From contig JBBJMP010000015.1 in NCBI GenBank assembly GCA_037718865.1, positions 62,001 to 126,000 on the forward strand: 64,000 bases of DNA, in the 5' to 3' direction. Under the pieces are notes generated by a model that was not told the origin of the DNA, ran no database searches, and worked only from the letters and a program-made list of their open reading frames with translations. Positions 8,059 to 17,024 of this stretch are shown piece after piece. The first letter of the stretch is position 1, and each line of letters begins with the position of its first letter. The DNA comes from JADCRZ01 sp037718865 (GTDB lineage Bacteria > Bacteroidota > Bacteroidia > Chitinophagales > Chitinophagaceae). A program made the translations under genes and the position numbers.

Positions 8059-8952
8059 TTAAGTCGCATTTGCTTTATAGGCGTAGGGTTCATGTTGCAT
8101 CATTCTCTCAATCAGCTTGTGCCAGATGGTTGGTAGAAAGTTTCTCCGGTTAAATCTGAAGAAGAATTCATCTAAATATCCGTTCATGAATCTTTCTGAA
8201 CACTTATGATGTATACCTCTTAGCCATCCTTTCAAATTCATGATTAAATAATGCAATCCCATAAAGTTTTTCCCTTTACTTGAGGGCTTTTGCTTGATTT
8301 CAAATTCACTTTCCAGTGGCCAGTAACCCCTCCATTGATCCGTCTTAATCTGGGTGTTATCTTTGTCAATATATTTCTCGAAGAAAGGCTTAAAGCTTTC
8401 TGCACTGGCATCTTCAATCGTTTGTGCATAGGCTCGTCCTATTTTATCTCCTTGTACTTTTTCAACTGCCATCACTACCAGCTTCTTATCTCCCTTGCTT
8501 CTTCCGCGTTCGCCCTCATCTACTCCCCCAATCATCAATTCATCCACTTCTACATGACCACTAAGAAGATGTTTGCCGCTGCTTGCCATTGCCTCCTGTG
8601 CCTTTCGTTTAAACAACCAGGAAGATTTTTGATTGATGCCGTATTCATTAGCCAATTCTATGGTTGACATTCCTTTTTTGCGCACAGAGATCCGAAAGTT
8701 AATCCCAAAAGCCTTCAGCAGCGGGATCTTCATCTTGTGAAACAATGTGTGTGCTGTGACAGATTCATCATACCCGCACTGTGTACATCGCAAATGAAAC
8801 CGAGTCTTGCCTTTGCAGCTTTTCTTCCCATTGCAATTGCGGCATCGATAACCGTCATTCCATTTTAAATCAAACAGATACTGCCTGCAATCATCTTCAC
8901 TTGTAAAGAACTTATTAAACTCACTAATGGTGATTCCCTGAAACATACTCAA
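8059..8952 (-). CDS. IS1595-family transposase, copy 1
   Basis: This 297-residue transposase is intact. It has an N-terminal zinc ribbon (CRNCNGKKSC ... CTQCGY, about residues 38-65), a helix-turn-helix region (KGMSTIELANEYGINQKSSW) and an ISXO2-type DDE-like domain with VEVDELMIGG, IKTDQWRGY and GWLRGIHHKCSERF. The length is typical of IS1595. The protein is identical to that of copy 2. Recent transposition is inferred from the near-identity and perfect target duplications. Confidence 0.96.
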   Translation of the reverse strand: MSMFQGITISEFNKFFTSEDDCRQYLFDLKWNDGYRCRNCNGKKSCKGKTRFHLRCTQCGYDESVTAHTLFHKMKIPLLKAFGINFRISVRKKGMSTIELANEYGINQKSSWLFKRKAQEAMASSGKHLLSGHVEVDELMIGGVDEGERGRSKGDKKLVVMAVEKVQGDKIGRAYAQTIEDASAESFKPFFEKYIDKDNTQIKTDQWRGYWPLESEFEIKQKPSSKGKNFMGLHYLIMNLKGWLRGIHHKCSERFMNGYLDEFFFRFNRRNFLPTIWHKLIERMMQHEPYAYKANAT

Positions 8953-8954
8953 AT

Positions 8955-8976
8955 ATTTAGTACAAATATACTAAAT
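8955..8976. promoter_or_regulatory. Palindrome just upstream of IS1595 transposase copy 1
   Basis: ATTTAGTA-N6-TACTAAAT lies two bases upstream of the transposase ATG on the minus strand. It is present in both copies (also 46971-46992). It could be an operator for transposase self-control. The function is inferred. Confidence 0.4.
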
Positions 8977-9045
8977 TTATTAGCTAAGGTCTATTTCTTA
9001 TCTTCGCTTTGCGCTCTATCTGGATAACCCTAATAACTTATTTAT

Positions 9046-10029
9046 ATGCGTATACTTATTTTAGGCGGTGGCGGGTTTTTAGGTAGAAGACTAGCAAAAG
9101 AACTCATACAAAATGGAGGACTTGTCCACGGCGAACTTGTTAGCTTAACAATGGTGGATATTGCATTTGAAGATAGACTTCGCGATTCACGACTTGAATA
9201 CGTCCAGGCAGATTTCAGTGATGAAGTCACCATTACAAATATTCTGCAGCAGCAGCCCGATGTGATATTCCACCTTGCAGCTATTGTGAGTGGAGAGGCG
9301 GAAAAAAATCTTGAGTTGGGAATGAAAATAAATTTCCATGCTTCGTTACAGATTTTAGAATTATGCAGAAAGCATGCTATTCATCCCCGAATTGTTTTTG
9401 CCAGTTCTTGTGCAGTATTTGGAGGCGACGTTTCCAGGGTAATAACTGACGAAACCGCGCCTAAGCCACGCAGCTCCTATGGTACCCAGAAAGCAATGGT
9501 AGAACTGCTGATAAATGATTATAGCCGGAGAGGTTTCGTAGATGGGCGAAGTATCAGGTTGCCTACCATTGCCATCCGGCCAGGAAAACCAAATGCGGCA
9601 ACCTCATCTTTTGTAAGCTCGATCATCCGTGAACCCTTACAAGGAAAAAAAGCTTCTTATCCGGTACCTCCAGAAACACCATGTTGGATACTATCTCCAA
9701 AACACGTCATAAAAAACTTTATTCACGCAGCCAATATTGATGAAAAATTACTCGGAGACGACAGAGTTATCAACCTTCCCGGCTTGACTATTTCCGTTAT
9801 GGAAATGATAAATAGTCTGGAGCAAATTACTGGTACTGAGGTAACCAAATTAATATCTCATGAACCGGATGCATTTCTGCAGAGTATAGTACTTACATGG
9901 CCGCCATATTTTGAAACGCTAAGAGCTAAAAAACTTGGATTTGTTAGCGATTCATCCGTGGAAGAAATCATACGATCGTATATAGCAGAGGAAGGTATAG
10001 AAAATATAAAAATCAACATTGAAGGATGA
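9046..10029 (+). CDS. denD: NAD-dependent D-erythronate dehydrogenase-like epimerase-family protein
   Basis: This 327-residue protein is an extended short-chain dehydrogenase. The nucleotide-binding motif GGGGFLGRRLA is at residues 8-18, the active-site region is FASSCAVFGG with SYGTQKAMVE (YxxxK), and the substrate domain holds LPTIAIRPGKPNAATSSF. These match D-erythronate dehydrogenase (DenD), which oxidises D-erythronate at C2. A relative acting on another sugar acid cannot be excluded. Its stop overlaps the next start as ATGA (10026-10029), and it followed gntP directly before the IS inserted. The IS may now block read-through from gntP. Confidence 0.85.
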   Translation: MRILILGGGGFLGRRLAKELIQNGGLVHGELVSLTMVDIAFEDRLRDSRLEYVQADFSDEVTITNILQQQPDVIFHLAAIVSGEAEKNLELGMKINFHASLQILELCRKHAIHPRIVFASSCAVFGGDVSRVITDETAPKPRSSYGTQKAMVELLINDYSRRGFVDGRSIRLPTIAIRPGKPNAATSSFVSSIIREPLQGKKASYPVPPETPCWILSPKHVIKNFIHAANIDEKLLGDDRVINLPGLTISVMEMINSLEQITGTEVTKLISHEPDAFLQSIVLTWPPYFETLRAKKLGFVSDSSVEEIIRSYIAEEGIENIKINIEG

Positions 10030-10778
10030 GTCAACCCAATAAAATTGCAATAGTAACCGGAGCAGGTTCTGGCATTGGAAGAGCAGTGGCAATAGCACTT
10101 TTCAATGATGGATTGTCCATCGTTCTTGCCGGCAGGCGGGAAAAGCAACTTATCGAAACGGCTGATGCATGTGATGTTAATCGGACGCTGGTTGTCCCTA
10201 CCGATATTAACATTCCTGAAAGTGTGCAACATCTTTTTAGCCAAACAATAAAAACCTTTGGCCGACTGGATTTGCTTTTCAACAATGCAGGCATAAATGC
10301 TCCGGCAAAACCATTTGAAGAGCTGACTCTGCAGGACTGGCAACGGGTAATTAATACTAATTTGACCGGCGCTTTTTTATGTACGCAGGAGGCATTTAAA
10401 ATTATGAAACATCAGGACCCGAAAGGTGGGCGTATCATAAACAATGGTTCCCTATCTGCCCATGTACCTCGCCCCCATTCTGCACCCTATACGGCGAGCA
10501 AACATGCTGTAACAGGTTTAACCAGATCTATCTCATTGGATGGCCGTGCATTTAATATCGCCTGTGGGCAAATAGATATTGGAAATGCCAGCAGTGAAAT
10601 GACTAAAAAAATTGAAGAGGGCGTACTTCAGGCTGATGGCTCGCAGAGAATTGAACCTACTATGAAGGTGGAGGAGGTGGGACGCGCTGTAGCCTATATG
10701 GCCAGCTTACCACCTAATACCAATATCCCATTTCTGACAATTATGGCAAATCAGATGCCTTATATAGGAAGAGGTTAA
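10026..10778 (+). CDS. SDR-family NAD(P)-dependent oxidoreductase
   Basis: This 250-residue classical short-chain dehydrogenase has TGAGSGIG at residues 12-19, NNAG at about 87-90 and the catalytic NGSLSAHVPRPHSAPYTASK (Ser, Tyr, Lys). It is translationally coupled to the denD-like gene by a 4-bp ATGA overlap, so it probably acts in the same sugar-acid pathway as a second oxidation or reduction step. The substrate is not evident from sequence. The glycine motif and catalytic residues are intact. Confidence 0.9.
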   Translation: MSQPNKIAIVTGAGSGIGRAVAIALFNDGLSIVLAGRREKQLIETADACDVNRTLVVPTDINIPESVQHLFSQTIKTFGRLDLLFNNAGINAPAKPFEELTLQDWQRVINTNLTGAFLCTQEAFKIMKHQDPKGGRIINNGSLSAHVPRPHSAPYTASKHAVTGLTRSISLDGRAFNIACGQIDIGNASSEMTKKIEEGVLQADGSQRIEPTMKVEEVGRAVAYMASLPPNTNIPFLTIMANQMPYIGRG

Positions 10779-11012
10779 AATTAATGATATAGAGGTAGAT
10801 GCACAATAGAAATTAGGTTTAAACTAGACCAGCCTGATATTTCTTTGAGGCGCGTGTCACTATAAATTTTGAACTACAAATAAGATTGAAGCTAATATGG
10901 CACTTTATAGCGGATGGCTAAATGCAGTTGCCGGTTGAATGAGTAAAGGGCAAGTTGGGTGTTATGTTGCCATATAAAATATTTTTTAAGTAAACATTGG
11001 TATAGGAGATTT
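10779..11012. other. Intergenic sequence after the sugar-acid operon
   Basis: I see no gene here. There is no convincing terminator hairpin after the SDR gene, and the next sequence is a transposase relic on the opposite strand. Confidence 0.4.
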
Positions 11013-11375
11013 TTATTTACACAAGAATTCATGCTGCTTTAATACACAATACACCTGCATTTTGATGGCATTGGAACTCTCCCCCCAGAAATAACGCAAG
11101 GGAAAGTTTTGCTTGATCTGTTTAAATAATAGTTCAATCATCCAACGATTTTTATAAATGGTCGCAATCTGAGAGGCCGGTAAGGTGAAATTATTGGTGA
11201 TATACGCATAGATTTTACCATCTTCTGTTTTATATACAATCCTCCTGAGTTTTAACCGCTGTATGATCGTCCCATTTGTTTTCACGGCTACCGTAATATA
11301 TTGCTCTTTCAAAACGCCCTTGGCGTGCTTTTTCCGCGTTTTATCCGCCAGCACCTTGGTCACATGAAAAGCATT
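11013..11375 (-). pseudogene. IS4-family transposase C-terminal relic
   Basis: The minus-strand frame contains LRRIVYKTEDGKIYAYITNN, then IYKNRWMIELLFKQIKQNFP and FWGESSNAIKMQVYC. This is the C-terminal catalytic part (with the acidic residue of the YREK-like region) of an IS4-family transposase. The open frame extends to 11495, but upstream of about 11375 it no longer resembles the family. The N-terminal two thirds, including the first two catalytic aspartates, are missing. Confidence 0.75.
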
Positions 11376-11436
11376 ACGAAAAAGCTCTGAACAATTACAA
11401 TCCAAATCAATAGAAAATAAAATCATCTCACAAAGG

Positions 11437-11613
11437 CCTTTAACGGTTGTGCAGGCGATGCAAGAACTAGCCCAGGTGATGGCTGTTCCCGTCACTATTA
11501 AAAATCATACTTATTGGATACGTACCGATATACCACCCAATGCACAAACCTTAATCAAGGCAATTGGAATGAGAATACCGCCTAAATTATTACAAAAAAC
11601 ACCCCAAATGTAG
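11437..11613 (+). pseudogene. C-terminal relic of a second transposase (IS1634-like, tentative)
   Basis: The plus-strand frame reads PLTVVQAMQELAQVMAVPVT and later YWIRTDIPPNAQTLIKAIGM before the stop. This resembles the C-terminal tail of IS1634/IS4-type transposases. It abuts the IS4 relic on the other strand. The family call is tentative because only about 58 residues remain. Confidence 0.4.
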
Positions 11614-11836
11614 TGGCACAAACGCCTAGTGTGCCTATTAAGCTATTGATAATAAATTAATTACATTTTTTAACTGTCAAACTCGGGAGAAAATGTGAGC
11701 CTGAACGAGCCAATGATGACCCAAAAATGAAACCAGCTTTGGACCCGGCTCTCTTTAGCATAAAGTTTTGTTGTAGTAAAAATGCGTTTATCCAGGGGTG
11801 GAAGCTTGCCCTATTTTTAGACCGTTCATAATTTAA
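11614..11836. other. Gene-free stretch between transposase relics and the lipid operon
   Basis: Nothing recognisable is visible. This is the downstream end of the minus-strand lipid operon, and I find no strong hairpin terminator in it. Confidence 0.4.
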
Positions 11837-12955
11837 TTAGTTTTTTTCAACTTGTTTTCCTTTGCCCATATTCTTTAAAAAATTGTAGTGCGACAAAACA
11901 GCTCCCCACAGCGTGGTTTCTTTATACTTAAATCCAAATTCATCCATAGTGTCCTTCAATATTTGAGAGAGCGGAATGTAATGGGCATGACAAATATTCG
12001 GAAACAAATGATGGATCACATGTGTGTTAAATCCTCCGAATATCCAGTTAATCACAACACTCTTGCGTGCAAAATCTGTAGTAGTATCTAAGTTATGAGT
12101 GAATCTACTATGGCTTAAATATCCTTCATCGTTAACAGTTGGAAATACCGCATCTTCTGTTAGATGCGGTGGGATTGCAACCAGCGCAAATATAAAGCCC
12201 GCAACCATATGCATTATAAGGTAACCAATGACCACTTGCCACCACACCAGGCTCAAATAGATCATTGGAAGCACCAAGATCATTGTAATATAAATAAGCT
12301 TGGACGAGAGAAATATTATATGTTCTTTGATATTAGGCTTGAAGTGGTAAGCATTGCCGATCCTATTGCTGTAAAATATCTCAAAGTCTTTATAGAAAGT
12401 TAAAAAGATAAAGTAAAGGCTATAAAGTACAGGAGTATAGATATGCGGGTAACGGGATAATATAGCAATTAACTTATTGGAATCGCCTGTCAATATTCTC
12501 TTGTGTGCGTAAGCTGTCCAGTCGTATTCCGGAATATTGCTGTTGGCATGGTGATTAAGATTGTGTCTTATTTTCCATACGTAAGCGCTGCTTCCGACTG
12601 CACACAGAGTACCAGCAAGTAATTTGTTTAGCTTTGTATTATGTGAAAAAGCATTGTGTGCCGCATCATGGCCAATATTAAAACCAAGCATTAGTGATGC
12701 AAAACCAAATACGATTGAAAACAGCAGCATCACCAGAGGGTTAAAAAGATCTGACATGATAAGGGAGTAAGAGATAATCATTGTTAGTGCAATGATGATT
12801 GACTTTACAATTACTTGTTTGTTGGCAAATCTACTAATACCGCGCTCGGTGAAATATTGGTTTACTCGTTGTTTAAGTACTTTGTAGGCATACTCTTCTC
12901 TATTCCTGTACTTAAATGTCTTTACTTCCATTTTTTTTGGTTTTTTAGATAGCAT
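11837..12955 (-). CDS. Membrane fatty-acid/acyl-lipid desaturase (last gene of lipid operon)
   Basis: This 372-residue membrane desaturase has the three histidine boxes that bind the di-iron centre: HDAAH (about residues 114-118), HNLNHH (about 150-155) and HVIHH (about 313-317). Hydrophobic pairs lie around residues 45-95 and 215-265. The layout matches linoleoyl-CoA/acyl-lipid type desaturases that introduce cis double bonds in membrane lipids. The third box lacks the Gln of the front-end enzyme encoded at 17025, so regioselectivity may differ. It starts 10 bp after the preceding broken hydroxylase gene, in the same operon. Confidence 0.9.
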   Translation of the reverse strand: MLSKKPKKMEVKTFKYRNREEYAYKVLKQRVNQYFTERGISRFANKQVIVKSIIIALTMIISYSLIMSDLFNPLVMLLFSIVFGFASLMLGFNIGHDAAHNAFSHNTKLNKLLAGTLCAVGSSAYVWKIRHNLNHHANSNIPEYDWTAYAHKRILTGDSNKLIAILSRYPHIYTPVLYSLYFIFLTFYKDFEIFYSNRIGNAYHFKPNIKEHIIFLSSKLIYITMILVLPMIYLSLVWWQVVIGYLIMHMVAGFIFALVAIPPHLTEDAVFPTVNDEGYLSHSRFTHNLDTTTDFARKSVVINWIFGGFNTHVIHHLFPNICHAHYIPLSQILKDTMDEFGFKYKETTLWGAVLSHYNFLKNMGKGKQVEKN

Positions 12956-12965
12956 TATTTTGACT

Positions 12966-13621
12966 TTACATTCCTCTTCCCACCCAGCCGGGTTTTCCGA
13001 AAATGTAAAGTAATTTTTCCCTTATATTTTTTGTGCTTTTGATGTCACGAGACATGTTTTCAAATTCGTGCATCACAGTATTATAGAAACTGCTATGATC
13101 TACTTGCTGACTAATTCCATACTTCAGATTTCCGTTATTCTTTTGAAATGAACCAAATAATTTATCCCAAATGAGGAGTGTTTCTCCAAAATTTTTGTTT
13201 AGATTTTGTTCATTATATGAATGATGTACAGCATGTTGAGATGGAGTAATAAGAAATTTTTCTAGTACTCCCCACTTACCTAATTTCCTGCTGTGAGAAA
13301 AAAAGCCCCAGAGTTTTTCAATTCCGTAAATAATGAAAAACATGACAGGGGGAAATCCCAGCAGTATAATGGGGATATAAAAAAAATAACGGTAAATTCC
13401 TTTAAAAACTCCCGACCTTAGCGCAGTGGAAAGATTCATATGTGGGGAAGAATGGTGATGAACATGAATGGCCCAGATGAAACGGACATTGTGTTCAACA
13501 TAATGCTTGCAGTAAAAACTGAAATCCCAAATGACAGGGAACAGTGTTTTATATCATCTACACCGGCTCCCGGATAATCTTCATCAAATTCATTCCACTG
13601 AATCAGATATGAATATTTCAT
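12966..13621 (-). pseudogene. Fatty-acid hydroxylase/sterol desaturase family protein, N-terminally broken
   Basis: The frame 13553-12966 encodes the catalytic histidine region: HYVEHNVRFIWAIHVHHHSS, then NLSTALRSG, then TPSQHAVHHSYN. This is the C-terminal two thirds of a fatty-acid-hydroxylase-superfamily enzyme similar to the intact gene just upstream. An in-frame TGA at 13556-13554 cuts it off. An ATG at 13621, overlapping the upstream stop as ATGA, opens a different frame (MKYSYLIQWNEFDEDYPGAG). The N-terminal membrane helices are missing. A short product from ATG 13439 would lack the first His motifs. Confidence 0.75.
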
Positions 13622-14418
13622 TGAGGCCGTGATAACAAGTAACGAAGTTTTTGTGAAAGCCCATTGATCTTCGGAAGCTCCTTCCTCAACCGTATATATT
13701 CATGTAATAAAATATTATATGGATTATGCGTGTCGATATTATGAGTGATACCATAAACAGGTGGAAGTGTTTCTTTTGCATAAGTTCCAAATAGATGATC
13801 GTATATCATGAATATTCCACCTAGATTTTTATCGATATACTCCGGATTGCTTCCATGATGTACCCGGTGATTGGACGGGGTGTTAAAAATCCAATCAAGC
13901 ACGCCAAGCTTTCTGACTTTCTCGGTGTGGACGATAAAATTTTGAATAGCTGTAATGGATTCAATGAACATAACCATTAGAGGTGGAAATCCGAGAATAC
14001 AAAGAGGTGACCAAAACAGAAAACGGTAAAAAAGATGAAAAAAGTTTGTTCGCAAAGCTGTTGAGAGATTAAAATGAATGGATGAATGATGTGTTACGTG
14101 TGCTGCCCAGAATAGTCGTGTTCTATGCCCGAGCCAATGGTAGAAGTAATGAATAAAGTCACAACTTAAAATTCCCGCTATCCATAACCACCAGGAAGGT
14201 TCGGGTTTGAAAATCGAAAAACTATATAGAAAGGAGAATAAACTAAATTCTACTCCTTTAACAAATGTACCGGCCAGAATGAGAATTGCGCCAAGCACAA
14301 AATTTGCCTTAATATCTTTTATTAAGTTTTTTTCAGGATTGTGGAGCAGTATTAACGTAAATTCTATAAAGAATGCGGTAAATACCAGGACAGTCGCTAT
14401 AGTGTCGAACTTATGCAC
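13618..14418 (-). CDS. Fatty-acid hydroxylase superfamily (sterol desaturase family) protein
   Basis: This 266-residue membrane protein has the histidine clusters of the family: HYFYHWLGHR (about residues 95-104), HVTHHSS (about 111-117) and HRVHHGSNPEY (about 192-202). These bind a di-iron centre used to hydroxylate or desaturate lipids such as fatty acids, sphingoid bases or sterols. Four membrane segments are evident. Gene context, with two desaturases and two reductases, points to lipid tailoring. No sterol-forming cyclase is present in the window, so sterol use is not supported. Confidence 0.9.
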   Translation of the reverse strand: MHKFDTIATVLVFTAFFIEFTLILLHNPEKNLIKDIKANFVLGAILILAGTFVKGVEFSLFSFLYSFSIFKPEPSWWLWIAGILSCDFIHYFYHWLGHRTRLFWAAHVTHHSSIHFNLSTALRTNFFHLFYRFLFWSPLCILGFPPLMVMFIESITAIQNFIVHTEKVRKLGVLDWIFNTPSNHRVHHGSNPEYIDKNLGGIFMIYDHLFGTYAKETLPPVYGITHNIDTHNPYNILLHEYIRLRKELPKINGLSQKLRYLLSRPQ

Positions 14419-14475
14419 AAAATAAATTTATATCCTTTGAATGATTTTTTGCCAGTACTACCAATCACTATTGAT

Positions 14476-15309
14476 TTAGACAGCCATTGGATTATTTAAA
14501 AGGCCTATAGCGTGAATATCGGAATCTAATTCTTTCATTGTGCGATTGGTAATAATTGCTTTGATAAAAGCCGGTAGGATTGTATACAGCAACACATAAC
14601 ATTTGTTGAGCTTGCCTGGAATGATAACCATTTTCTTCTTTAGTATACCGTTAATAACCGTATGCGCTACTTTCTCCGGATCCATGCTGGAAAGGCGTAA
14701 AAGATGGTTACTATTTTCAATCATTAGTTTGACGGCCATATTGGTTTTCATTCCACCCGGACATAAAACACTAACATAAACTTTGTCGTATTTCAGCTCT
14801 GTGCGCAAACTCCTGGAAAAATAGTAGATAAATGATTTTGTAGCGCCATAAACTTGTTTTTTTGGTAAGGGGAAGAAGGAGGCCAGGCTTCCCACGTTCA
14901 ATATATAAGAAGGACTATTTTGCTTTAACATATCAAGAAACAATCGTGTCATTAGAGTTGTGGCGAGTACATTCAGTTTGATCTGGTTTTCATACTGTTT
15001 AACACATCCATTTCCAAACAGTCCTGTAAAGCCTATTCCGGCATTGTTGAAAAGTGCGTTAATCTGCAAACCCAAAGCAATTACTTCATTATATATCTCA
15101 ATACTGCTTTCATCTTTACATAGGTCCTTTTCAATGCATTTTACATCTACAGCATAATTTAATGTAATGAAATCAGCCAGGGAATACAACGCAGCTCCGG
15201 GTAATGCTACCAGGATGAGATTCATTTTTCGCCGGGCACATTCAATAGCCAGTGCTTTGCCAAAGCCTTCACTTGCCCCCGTTATCAGTGTATAAAAATG
15301 GTTACTCAT
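14476..15309 (-). CDS. SDR-family ketoacyl/lipid reductase
   Basis: This 277-residue classical SDR has TGASEGFG (residues 10-17), NNAG (about 89-92), the catalytic Ser in NVGSLAS, and YGATK with Tyr and Lys. It has a hydrophobic C-terminal segment (LYTILPAFIKAI), as in membrane-associated ketoacyl-CoA or ketosphinganine reductases. It overlaps the upstream epimerase-family gene by 8 bp. A truncated paralogue lies at 24836-25250. The precise substrate is unknown. A 3-ketoacyl or 3-ketosphinganine reductase is my inference from family and context. Confidence 0.85.
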   Translation of the reverse strand: MSNHFYTLITGASEGFGKALAIECARRKMNLILVALPGAALYSLADFITLNYAVDVKCIEKDLCKDESSIEIYNEVIALGLQINALFNNAGIGFTGLFGNGCVKQYENQIKLNVLATTLMTRLFLDMLKQNSPSYILNVGSLASFFPLPKKQVYGATKSFIYYFSRSLRTELKYDKVYVSVLCPGGMKTNMAVKLMIENSNHLLRLSSMDPEKVAHTVINGILKKKMVIIPGKLNKCYVLLYTILPAFIKAIITNRTMKELDSDIHAIGLLNNPMAV

Positions 15310-16291
15310 GCATTTTATTATTTAAAAAGTGAATTGTTTTATGTAATGCTTCTTCCAATGAGGTGATCCGGTAACCAAGATCACGAATTGCTTTTTCGCT
15401 TGAAAATGTGTAGTTGCTAAAAAGATAATTTGTTGATCTTGGCGTAAATCGAATGGGACTGCCTGTGAGATTGTGATTCAGCTTTTGCATAAGGGCCAAT
15501 GCTTTAATTACGCTTTTTGGCAACTGGATTATACGGCCCTTGCAACAGGAAAGCATACGTATCCGATCAAAAAATTCATAATATGAAATGTTACATCCGC
15601 CTAAAATATATCTTCCTCCCATTGGCCCTTTTTCCATGGCCAGCAAATGGCCATTTACTATATCATCTATAAAAGCAAAACAAACCTTGTATGTACCTGG
15701 TAACGGAATAAAGGTTATTTTTTTTATCAGGAAATTGTTTATAATCGCATTGGCAGTAAGTGAATGCGAGGTATTTCCAGGCCCATAGACCTTTGACGGG
15801 CATACAATCACCGTATTCATTCCCTCCTTTGCGTATTGAATTACCAGATCTTCGCCCATTTTTTTTGAGCGATCATAATCGATATCAAAATCAGTTGTAC
15901 GTGGATCATCTTCTTTCATCGGTTCATTAAGGGAAGGTCCGATTACACCGCAGGAACTGGTGTAAACGGTCCTTTCTACGCCTGCCTGTAACGCAGCATT
16001 TAAAACATTGCCGGTACCTTTAACGTTTACATCATAAAAAACTGAACTGTCCCTGGCCCATACACCAACTCTGGCGGCTGTATGATATACCTGTTTGCAC
16101 CCCTTTATTGCGGCCATTAAACTTTCCTTTTGCAGGATGTCGCCTTTAAAGATTTTTATTTTTGGATGCTGCAACAGTTCATTTGCTGAATCAGAACGGA
16201 CAAGGGCATGAACCTCTTCGCCTCGGGTGGCAAGGGTATGCGCCAACTTATTGCCTATATATCCTGCCGCCCCTGTTATTAAGATCTTCAT
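15302..16291 (-). CDS. NAD-dependent epimerase/dehydratase family, 3-beta-HSD/DFR-like
   Basis: This 329-residue extended SDR begins MKILITGAAGYIGNKLA, with the GxxGxxG cofactor motif, and carries the active-site pair YDRSK (about residues 140-144) after TSSCGVIG. The overall form is like dihydroflavonol-4-reductase, 3-beta-hydroxysteroid dehydrogenase and HpnA-type enzymes. It overlaps the CPBP gene by 4 bp and the next SDR by 8 bp, so the three are translationally coupled. The role is likely oxidation or reduction of a hydroxyl on the operon's lipid product. The substrate is unknown. Confidence 0.85.
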   Translation of the reverse strand: MKILITGAAGYIGNKLAHTLATRGEEVHALVRSDSANELLQHPKIKIFKGDILQKESLMAAIKGCKQVYHTAARVGVWARDSSVFYDVNVKGTGNVLNAALQAGVERTVYTSSCGVIGPSLNEPMKEDDPRTTDFDIDYDRSKKMGEDLVIQYAKEGMNTVIVCPSKVYGPGNTSHSLTANAIINNFLIKKITFIPLPGTYKVCFAFIDDIVNGHLLAMEKGPMGGRYILGGCNISYYEFFDRIRMLSCCKGRIIQLPKSVIKALALMQKLNHNLTGSPIRFTPRSTNYLFSNYTFSSEKAIRDLGYRITSLEEALHKTIHFLNNKMHE

Positions 16292-16971
16292 ATAACAGCT
16301 TGTTTATAAATTATTTTTCTTAAAAAACTGATCTCATAGGATATAGTCAGTGCTAAATGGATGACAACAGCCGGCCATGCGGTACCCTGCCAGATGCAGA
16401 TACTGCAAAGCAATAATCCAAATGGAATGCAAGCCGGTGTTTCCTCTTTGCCGTTAACCACATGTAATAAAGTGTATAGACTGACATTCATCAGAATAGC
16501 CAACGGTACACCGAAATTGATGATACAATCATGTAGCAGGAATCCACGAAACCAGATTTCATAAGTACATATAAATATGATGCGTACAAAAAAATAAGCA
16601 AAAAAAAATTCAGTGCTAAGGGATGTATTAAAAGCTCCATTTCGTATTACTTCCGTAGATTTTCTTTTGGCAATCTGTGAAGAAAAAATACTAATACATA
16701 TTACCAGCAACAAAGTAAGCCATACCGGCAGACCACCTAGGGCGGCACTATTATAAAGTACAACAAAAGAAGCATAACCTGTTAAAAAGGGCAGCACGCC
16801 AAATAAAATGATACCGCCAACATGCAATACGATAAGAACGCCCGGATTGAGAACCAGACCATCTTTATCAAATAAACGTATGCCCTTCTTTTCATTACTC
16901 ACCCAAAGCAGTGCTAAAAACAGGAGATAACTGGAACTGTAAAATAGTATAGTATAAACTTGTAGGTTCAC
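16288..16971 (-). CDS. CPBP-family intramembrane metalloprotease-like protein
   Basis: This 227-residue protein has about seven membrane segments. It carries a CPBP-like signature: YEIWFRGFLLHD (a weakened EExxxR motif with a single Glu), then SLYTLLHVVNG (FxxxH-like) and VVIHLAL. CPBP proteins include CAAX-type proteases and immunity or maturation factors. The first Glu of the usual pair is Tyr here, so catalysis is uncertain. It lies 53 bp after the front-end desaturase gene and overlaps the next gene by 4 bp, so it is an integral part of the lipid operon. Confidence 0.75.
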   Translation of the reverse strand: MNLQVYTILFYSSSYLLFLALLWVSNEKKGIRLFDKDGLVLNPGVLIVLHVGGIILFGVLPFLTGYASFVVLYNSAALGGLPVWLTLLLVICISIFSSQIAKRKSTEVIRNGAFNTSLSTEFFFAYFFVRIIFICTYEIWFRGFLLHDCIINFGVPLAILMNVSLYTLLHVVNGKEETPACIPFGLLLCSICIWQGTAWPAVVIHLALTISYEISFLRKIIYKQAVI

Positions 16972-17024
16972 TTGATTCGCTTTTATATTTTCCCACCGTT
17001 AGACAATAAGAATATTCCTGTGCT

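Larger units (their letters stand above)
8046..9032 (-). mobile_element. IS1595-family insertion sequence, copy 1
   Basis: The element is 987 bp with terminal inverted repeats TAGGGTTATCCA and TGGATAACCCTA, flanked by an exact 8-bp target duplication ATAACTTA (8038-8045 and 9033-9040). It is the same as copy 2 at 46062-47048 except for one base (G at 8988, T at 47004). It sits between gntP and the denD-like gene. Removing it and one duplication leaves a 57-bp gap between those genes. Confidence 0.96.
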
